Assembly (NCBI RefSeq): GCF_032362555.1
Contig: NC_083531.1
Location: 4,340,001-4,404,000 of the forward strand
Length of the DNA: 64,000 nucleotides
Direction of reading: 5' to 3'
Source of the DNA: Amyelois transitella
Lineage: Eukaryota > Arthropoda > Insecta > Lepidoptera > Pyralidae
Numbering within the stretch: position 1 is the first letter of the stretch; every line of letters begins with the position of its first letter. The notes under the pieces are model-generated. The model had not been told where the DNA came from and did no database searches. It was given only the letters and a program-made list of their open reading frames with translations. Both the position numbers and the translations under genes were made by a program. Shown here piece by piece: positions 1-9,200 of the stretch.

Positions 1-83
1 ACTAATACAAATGAGTTCTTGTTACTTATATAAATAAAATTCATTCATTCATTCGTTCATTCATTCATTATTATCCGCGACAG

Positions 84-232
84 AACCAGCAACGGCGCCC
101 CGTCGCTGTCCCTCGCGGAGACCGTGTCCCGCTCCCGCCTCAACCCGCTCGCTGCTGAGTTTGTTCGCTCCCGCCTCAACCCGCTCGCCGCCGAGTTCGT
201 GCCCACCGCCGCCGTCACCAGGACTGTTACAG
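84..232 (+). CDS. PAM2 exon, copy 1
   Basis: Acceptor cag at 81-83, donor gtaatt after 232. The first base completes a Thr codon left open by the preceding PAM1b-type exon, and the last G opens the next codon. It encodes SLAETVSR, then two back-to-back PAM2-like segments: the first ends EFVR (final Pro lost), the second LNPLAAEFVP fits the MLLE-binding consensus. An antisense 115-residue reading frame here is a shadow of the GC-rich exon. Confidence 0.8.
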
Positions 233-3200
233 GTAATTTATTGTACATTACATATGTTACATAGTGCCGTGTGGTTCCCGGCACCAATACAAAAAAGAAT
301 AGGTCACACACTCCGTCTCTTTCCCATGGATGTCGTAAAAGGCGCGACTGAGGGATAGGGCTTACAAGCTTGGGATTCTTTTTTTTTAGGCGATGGGCTA
401 GCAACCTGTCACTGTTTGAATCTCAATTTTATCATTAAGCCAAATAGCTGAACGTGGCCGTTCAGTCTTTTCAAGACTGTTGGCTCTGTCTACCCCGCAA
501 GGAATATAGACGTGAACATAATAAAATGACGTGAATAAAATGAAACCACGTATTCAACTCGGGAACTGAAGAGAGAGAGAGAGAGATTTTATTCAGTTTT
601 GCACACTTATTACAGATTATTAATTGAAGGCAGGCAAAAGAAAATAGCTTACATACAGCCATATAGATAGACACATGACTACGGATTTCTACTTGCAACA
701 CACTCTGGTCGCTTTTCACAATTTTTTTTTGTATACTCTGCTCTCATCTCCCTTTTCAAGATATTCTCAATATCTATCTATATTTAATACCTTATCTACT
801 TTTAATTAATGAATCGATTGAACAGCCAAGGTGACGCAACACATACTTGTCAAATAACTTTGTTAATGTTGAACCAATCGTGTTATATGTCATCAAATTT
901 CTCACCATGACGTCATAAATTCTTATATGAATGTTTACATTAAATTTTTCCTGTATATATCCAGGCTACGTCATGGCCGGCGCGTATTACTCCCCGGCGC
1001 CCTACGCGGCGCCGGCGACGCCCGACGACTTCGCCGACTGCATGAGGATAGAGAACGAGGAGGAGTTTGACAAACAGGTGTGTATAGTTTGTTCATTACA
1101 AATTGCTGGTTTTTGTTGTTGACAGGTTGGTTGACGTTAAAGGTCCCGCGGATGTCGTAAAAGGCGACTAAGGGATAGGCTTATGAACGTGGGATTGTCC
1201 GTCTGGGCGTTCGTTTGGGGCCATCACCCAAAAAGAGAATCCCAAATTATATAAGCCTATCGCTTATTCATGAAAAAAAATGAGTGGTCCTATTTCTTTT
1301 TCTATTTGTGCCGGGATCTACACGGCACGGTTTAATATAATATTAGGTTAATATTTATGCGGAATTGACCTCACACGGCAATAATTTCAGGTGATACAAC
1401 AGTTGGAGAAGGAGGCGTTGATGGAGCAGTGTATAGAGGCGATGTTGGAGGACGAGCAGAGGGAGAGGCGCAGGCCGAACGGGCACCATCAGTATCCCAC
1501 GTGAGTGTCAAATTGTATATCACGGTAGAACCACACGGCTCAATGTGTGTAGTTTGTCCCGCCAAAAGAAAAAAGAACTTCAGTGCTACACTGCAGATAA
1601 ACTGCAGAACTACATACATACATATAATCACGTCTATATCTTTTGCGGGGTAGACAGAGCCAACAGTCTTGAAAAGACTGATGGGCCACGTTCAGCTGTT
1701 CGGCTTTATGGTGGAATTGAGATTTAAATAGTGACAGGTCGCTAGCCAATCGCCTCGCCTCGAAGAAGAATTCCAAGTTTATAAGCGTAGGCTTAAGGTG
1801 TAGACCTTAGTCGCCTTTTACGACTTCTATGGGAAAGAGATGGAGTGGTCATATTCTTTTTTGTATTTGGTGCCGGGAATCACACGGCACATAAACAACA
1901 TGTGAAACCAAAAGTCATGACAATTATCAACTGACGTTGGAAGTGTCCCATAATAATGAATAAATAATATGTACAATATTGAAGTACGCAGAGATCGTGG
2001 CGAGTGGAAAGAAGGTAGTCTCTGCCTACCCCTCCGGGAAAGAGGCGTGATTTTATGTATATATATGCATGTATATTGACAAAAGTTATTTGGACAAGTT
2101 TGTGTTGCGTCACCTTGGCTGTTCAACCGATTCATTAATTTAATGTATTTATGTATAACATCCTGAATATCCTGAATATGATTGCAGGCAGGCTAGACTG
2201 CCTATATGTCAACCATTCTTGCGCCATTTCGGGGGGAGTGGTGCAAGAATGGCCACTTTAGAAATCATGCTGTCCCTAGGTACTAACATAGTTTGTAAGC
2301 ATTACTAATACAAATGAGTCCTTGTTACTTATATAAATAAAATTCATTCATTCATTCGTTCATTCATTCATTATTATCCGCGACAGAACCAGCAACGGCG
2401 CCCCGTCGCTGTCCCTCGCGGAGACCGTGTCCCGCTCCCGCCTCAACCCGCTCGCTGCTGAGTTTGTTCGCTCCCGCCTCAACCCGCTCGCCGCCGAGTT
2501 CGTGCCCACCGCCGCCGTCACCAGGACTGTTACAGGTAATTTATTGTACATTACATATGTTACATAGTGCCGTGTGGTTCCCGGCACCAATACAAAAAAG
2601 AATAGGTCACACACTCCGTCTCTTTCCCATGGATGTCGTAAAAGGCGCGACTGAGGGATAGGGCTTACAAGCTTGGGATTCTTTTTTTTTAGGCGATGGG
2701 CTAGCAACCTGTCACTGTTTGAATCTCAATTTTATCATTAAGCCAAATAGCTGAACGTGGCCGTTCAGTCTTTTCAAGACTGTTGGCTCTGTCTACCCCG
2801 CAAGGAATATAGACGTGAACATAATAAAATGACGTGAATAAAATGAAACCACGTATTCAACTCGGGAACTGAAGAGAGAGAGAGAGATTTTATTCAGTTT
2901 TGCACACTTATTACAGATTATTAATTGAAGGCAGGCAAAGGAAAATAGCTTACAGCCATATAGATAGGTATAGAGGGCGTTGGTGCAATATTTTTTGAGT
3001 AAATTATAACAATATATTTTCATTTTTTCCCTTTCCATCATGTCTCCTATCTCGGGTCTGCTGGAAGAGATTTCTTTTGAAATAAGCAGAACCTTTGTAA
3101 TTTTGTTTCTTGTGTTTATCAGTCTCGATGTTTTCTGTGTACATAAATTAGTAAATAATATATATTTTTTTTGTATTGCAGAAGAGAAACGAGACGCGCC

Positions 3201-6200
3201 GGAGACTCCGAGCGCGGAGTCCCAGCAGTCGGAGCAGGAGGAACAGAAACCCGAGGAGGCTGAACAGCTCACAGACACACACACAGACCCGCAGATAGGT
3301 GGGTTAATATGTCACACAAGCTGAATTATTATATATATCCGCGGCGGATACATACGTGCTTACATACATATATATAAATATATATATATATAGGCGACCA
3401 AGGCAGTTGGCCCTGTCTACCCCTCAGACAAGCTTACATAAATATATATATTCAATATAGACGTGAACATAATAAAATGACGTGAATAAAATGAAACCAC
3501 GTATTCAACTCGGGAACTGAAGAGAGAGAGAAAGATTTTATTCAGTTTTGCACACTTATTACAGATTATTAATTGAAGGCAGGCAAAAGAAAATAGCTTA
3601 CATACAGCCATATAGATATACACATGACTACGGATTTCTACTTGCAACACACTCTGGTCGCTTTTCACAATTTTTTTTTGTATACTCTCCTCTCATCTCC
3701 CCTTTTCAAGATATTCTTAATATCTATCTATTTTTAATTAATGAATCGATTGAACAGCCAAGGTGACGCAACACATACTTGTCAAATAACTTTATCAATG
3801 TTGGACCAATCGTGTTATATGTCATCAAATTTCTCACCATGACGTCATAAATTCTTATATGAATGTTTACATTAAATTTTTCCTGTATATATCCAGGCTA
3901 CGTCATGGCCGGCGCGTATTACCCCCCGGCCCCCTACGCGGCGCCGGCGACGCCCGACGACTTCGCCGACTACATGAGGATAGAGAACGAGGAGGAGTTT
4001 GACAAACAGGTGTGTATAGTTTGTTCATTACAAATTGCTGGTTTTTGTTGTTGACAGGTTGGTTGACGTTAAAGGTCCCGCGGATGTCGTAAAAGGCGAC
4101 TAAGGGATAGGCTTATGAACGTGGGATTGTCCGTCTGGGCGTTCGTTTGGGGCCATCACCCAAAAAGAGAATCCCAAATTATATAAGCCTATCGCTTATT
4201 CATGAAAAAAAATGAGTGGTCCTATTTCTTTTTCTATTTGTGCCGGGATCTACACGGCACGGTTTAATATAATATTAGGTTAATATTTATACGGAATTGA
4301 CCTCACACGGCAATAATTTCAGGTGATACAACAGTTGGAGGAGGAGGCGTTGATGGAGCAGTGTATAGAGGCGATGTTGGAGGACGAGCAGAGGGAGAGG
4401 CGCAGGCCGAACGGGCACCATCAGTATCCCACGTGAGTGTCAAATTGTATATCACGGTAGAACCACACGGCTCAATGTGTGTAGTTTGTCCCGCCAAAAA
4501 AAAAAGAACTTCAGTGCTACACTGCAGATAAACTGCAGAACTACATACATACATATAATCACGTCTATATCTATTGCGGGGTAGACAGAGCCAACAGTCT
4601 TGAAAAGACTGATGGGCCACGTTCAGCTGTATGGCTTTATGGTGGAATTGAGATTTAAATAGTGACAGGTCGCTAGCCAATCGCCTGAAAGAAGAAGAAT
4701 TCCAAGTTTATAAGCCTACACATTAGTCGCCTTTTACGACTTCTATGGAAAAGAGATGGAGTGGTCATATTCTTTTTTGTATTTGGTGCCGGGAATCACA
4801 CGGCACATAAACAACATGTGAAACCAAAAGTCATGACAATTATCAACTGACGTTGGAAGTGTCCCATAATAATGAATAAATAATATGTACAACATTGAAG
4901 TACGCAGAGATCGTGGCGAGTGGAAAGAAGGTAGTCTCTGCCTACCCCTCCGGGAAAGAGGCGTGATTTTATGTATATATATGCATGTATATTGACAAAA
5001 GTTATTTGGACAAGTTTGTGTTGCGTCACCTTGGCTGTTCAACCGATTTATTAATTTAATGTATTTATGTATAACATCCTGAATATCCTGAATATGATTG
5101 CAGGCAGGCTAGACTGCCTATATGTCAACCATTCTTGCGCCATTTCGGGGGGAGTGGTGCAAGAATGGCCACTTTAGAAATCATGCTGTCCCTAGGTACT
5201 AACATAGTTTGTAAGCATTACTAATACAAATGAGTCCTTGTTACTTATATAAATAAAATTCATTCATTCATTCGTTCATTCATTCATTATTATCCGCGAC
5301 AGAACCAGCAACGGCGCCCCGTCGCTGTCCCTCGCGGAGACCGTGTCCCGCTCCCGCCTCAACCCGCTCGCTGCTGAGTTTGTTCGCTCCCGCCTCAACC
5401 CGCTCGCCGCCGAGTTCGTGCCCACCGCCGCCGTCACCAGGACTGTTACAGGTAATTTATTGTACATTACATATGTTACATAGTGCCGTGTGGTGCCCGG
5501 CACCAATACAAATAATAGTTTAAAAAAAACTAAAAAACTACGCTTTTATTGCTAATCAAACTAAAAAATAGAAAATAAAAATTAATGACAAAGGAATTCA
5601 GTAGTAGCAAGTCGAACAATCAGTTATAGTCAGTTGTAGTAGTAATTACCTCGGATTAAAATTATAACAAAATTAAATTTATAAACAAAACAATTTAAAT
5701 CAGAGTAAAAAGCGTGGGGTGCCTGATGTAGTAAATATTAAAATCATTCTATTAGCATATCTCATCTCCCCTTTTCAGGATATTCTTAATATCTATCTAT
5801 TTTTAATTAATGAATCGATTGAACAGCCAAGGTGACGCAACACATACTTGTCAAATAACTTTATCAATGTTGAAACAATCGTGTTATATGTCATCAAATT
5901 TCTCACCATGACGTCATAAATTCTTATTATGAATGTTTACATTAAATTTTTCCTGTATATATCCAGGCTACGTCATGGCCGGCGCGTATTACCCCCCGAC
6001 GCCCTACGCGGCGCCGGCGACGCCCGACGACTTCGCCGACTGCATGAGGATAGAGAACGAGGAGGAGTTTGATAAACAGGTGTGTATAGTTTGTTCATTA
6101 CAAATTGCTGGTTTTTGTTGTTGACAGGTTGGTTGACGTTAAAGGTCCCGCGGATGTCGTAAAAGGCGACTAAGGGATAGGCTTATGAACGTGGGATTGT

Positions 6201-9200
6201 CCGTCTGGGCGTTCGTTTGGGGCCATCACCCAAAAAGAGAATCCCAAATTATATAAGCCTATCGCTTATTCATGAAAAAAAATGAGTGGTCCTATTTCTG
6301 TTTCTATTTGTGCCGGGATCTACACGGCACGGTTTAATATAATATTAGGTTAATATTTATACGGAATTGACCTCACACGGCAATAATTTCAGGTGATACA
6401 ACAGTTGGAGGAGGAGGCGTTGATGGAGCAGTGTATAGAGGCGATGTTGGAGGACGAGCAGAGGGAGAGGCGTAGGCCGAACGGGCACCATCAGTATCCC
6501 ACGTGAGTGTCAAATTGTATATCACGGTAGAACCACACGGCTCAATGTGTGTAGTTTGTCCCGCCAAAAAAAAAGAACTTCAGTGCTACACTGCAGATAA
6601 ACTGCAGAACTACATACATACATATAATCACGTCTATATCTATTGCGGGGTAGACAGAGCCAACAGTCTTGAAAAGACTGATGGGCCACGTTCAGCTGTA
6701 TGGCTTTATGGTGGAATTGAGATTTAAATAGTGACAGGTCGCTAGCCAATCGCCTGAAAGAAGAAGAATTCCAAGTTTATAAGCCTACACATTAGTCGCC
6801 TTTTACGACTTCTATGGAAAAGAGATGGAGTGGTCATATTCTTTTTTGTATTTGGTGCCGGGAATCACACGGCACATAAACAACATGTGAAACCAAAAGT
6901 CATGACAATTATCAACTGACGTTGGAAGTGTCCCATAATAATGAATAAATAATATGTACAACATTGAAGTACGCAGAGATCGTGGCGAGTGGAAAGAAGG
7001 TAGTCTCTGCCTACCCCTCCGGGAAAGAGGCGTGATTTTATGTATATATATGCATGTATATTGACAAAAGTTATTTGGACAAGTTTGTGTTGCGTCACCT
7101 TGGCTGTTCAACCGATTTATTAATTTAATGTATTTATGTATAACATCCTGAATATCCTGAATATGATTGCAGGCAGGCTAGACTGCCTATATGTCAACCA
7201 TTCTTGCGCCATTTCGGGGGGAGTGGTGCAAGAATGGCCACTTTAGAAATCATGCTGTCCCTAGGTACTAACATAGTTTGTAAGCATTACTAATACAAAT
7301 GAGTCCTTGTTACTTATATAAATAAAATTCATTCATTCATTCGTTCATTCATTCATTATTATCCGCGACAGAACCAGCAACGGCGCCCCGTCGCTGTCCC
7401 TCGCGGAGACCGTGTCCCGCTCCCGCCTCAACCCGCTCGCTGCTGAGTTTGTTCGCTCCCGCCTCAACCCGCTCGCCGCCGAGTTCGTGCCCACCGCCGC
7501 CGTCACCAGGACTGTTACAGGTAATTTATTGTACATTACATATGTTACATAGTGCCGTGTGGTTCCCGGCACCAATACAAATAATAGTTTAAAAAAAACA
7601 AAAAAACTACGCTTTTATTGCTAATCAAACTAAAAAATAGAAAATAAAAATTAATGACAAAGGAATTCAGTAGTAGCAAGTCGAACAATCAGTTATAGTC
7701 AGTTGTAGTAGTAATTACCTCGGATTAAAATTATAACAAAATTAAATTTATAAACAAAACAATTTAAATCAGAGTAAAAAGCGTGGGGTGCCTGATGTAG
7801 TAAATATTAAAATCATTCTATTAGCATATATTTATGACAAGAGAGTTATGAAAATGAAGTAAAATGCACCCTGATAAATCACTGTTAATAATACTTTTGA
7901 CTATCCAGCAAACGTAATAATTTTCGATTGTGGCCTTGCCAGGAATCAAACCACAAGATTAAGAGGCAGATTGATACAGGAACAAAAATATTTCAAACAT
8001 ACCTCCACTGCCTTTACAACCAGGAACGCAACAAAGTTTATCTGAAGACATCGTGGCACTTTTGTTGTAAAATCTGTCTTTCACAAAAACAAACACAAAC
8101 TTGGGACTCCTATCTCAAATAATAAGGTACTTTTTACAGGAGTCCTATCTCAAAATATCTGCACAACACAGTAAACACAGTCAGAGTCCAATCTCAGATG
8201 ATAAAATCACACGAATATCCGGAAGAACAAAGTTCGACTCAACGGAAGATTCCAAACTCCAAATAACGACAAGTTATCAGCACAAAACAAAGTGCAAATA
8301 GGTAAATACACAGGCACCGGTAAAAAACAACAGAAAGAAAGTTTACAGGTGTTCGAATCGAATTCAATCAAAACTTACTGCAAAACTTATTTGACATAAA
8401 AAACTGTCACTCATTTTCCAAACGAGTATTACAGTGTTGCTATTATGAATAGGCAAAAGATACCTAATGTTAATTCAAGAATTGCATTAATATGTTAAAT
8501 ACGTATTAAATATCGCAAAGTTCTGTAGGTAGTAACTTTATTCTTGAATTTTTGTAAATTTAGTTGTTCAATTTTCATTTATTACTTTTGTTTTATTACT
8601 TATATATTTTTTATTGTTTTAAAATATTCTACTAATTCTACTATGGTTTCTAATGGTAATTCTAAATGGAGCAATGCGATGAAATAAAGAAGCCTCAGGT
8701 TAATAGTAACATTATATGGAAATATATTACATCTCTTTTTGACTCATTATACGTCAGAACTTCTTGGTTTCTTGTATGGAGATTACTGGCACTGGTGCTA
8801 TCTCTGTCTCTCTTACTCTCATACGAAGGATCTAAAAATGAATTTATTAATCCTGGCAGTTTTAATAAGGATAATGAGAAAGTCTTATCAAAATATTGCA
8901 TTGTCATCGGTCCTTGATACGTGTGCAAAGTTCCAAGTTGATCAGACGTTTAGAAATCAGTGAAAATTAAGCTCAAAGATTCCGTTACATACATACATAC
9001 ATACATACATACAACCCAAGCTAATAAAAGCGTAGTAAAAAGAATAGGTCACACACTCCGTCTCTTTCCCATGGATGTCGTAAAAGGCGCGACTGAGGGA
9101 TAGGGCTTACAAGCTTGGGATTCTTTTTTTTAGGCGATGGGCTAGCAACCTGTCACTGTTTGAATCTCAATTTTATCATTAAGCCAAATAGCTGAACGTG

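Larger units (their letters stand above)
1..2303 (+). repeat. PAIP2-like tandem unit 1
   Basis: The unit begins with the sequence that recurs at 2304, 5220 and 7289. It holds a PAM2 exon, a SINE-A copy, two PAM1 exons, a fold-back SINE-A, a reverse SINE-A and a hairpin-bearing spacer. It lacks the acidic exon found in unit 2. Because the window opens exactly at a unit boundary, the array probably continues upstream. Confidence 0.85.
2304..5219 (+). repeat. PAIP2-like tandem unit 2
   Basis: The longest complete unit. It contains PAM2 copy 2, SINE-A, the first acidic (EEKRD) exon, a second local duplication of the SINE-tail/GA-repeat region (about 3450-3680 repeats about 2810-2960), PAM1a and PAM1b copy 2, and the same reverse SINE-A. 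Sequence identity with units 1 and 3 is very high by eye. Confidence 0.85.
5220..7288 (+). repeat. PAIP2-like tandem unit 3 (shortened)
   Basis: PAM2 copy 3 is followed at about 5512-5760 by about 250 bases of the foreign element seen whole in unit 4, then jumps to sequence just upstream of PAM1a. SINE-A and the acidic exon are missing, so this unit looks like a deletion derivative of a unit 4-like ancestor. Confidence 0.8.

Noticed and set aside
57..404. 115-residue reverse reading frame over PAM2 copy 1, repeated at 2360-2707
   Set aside because: It is the antisense shadow of a GC-rich exon and runs on into SINE-A. The sense strand has matching splice sites and a known motif.
1827..2135. 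102-residue reverse frame (also at 4743-5042 and 6812-7111)
   Set aside because: It is made of reverse SINE-A and family G repeat sequence; open by chance and copied with the array.
8666..8963. Protein-coding gene inside the 1.45 kb element
   Set aside because: Overlapping short frames on both strands, no start context, no recognisable domain.
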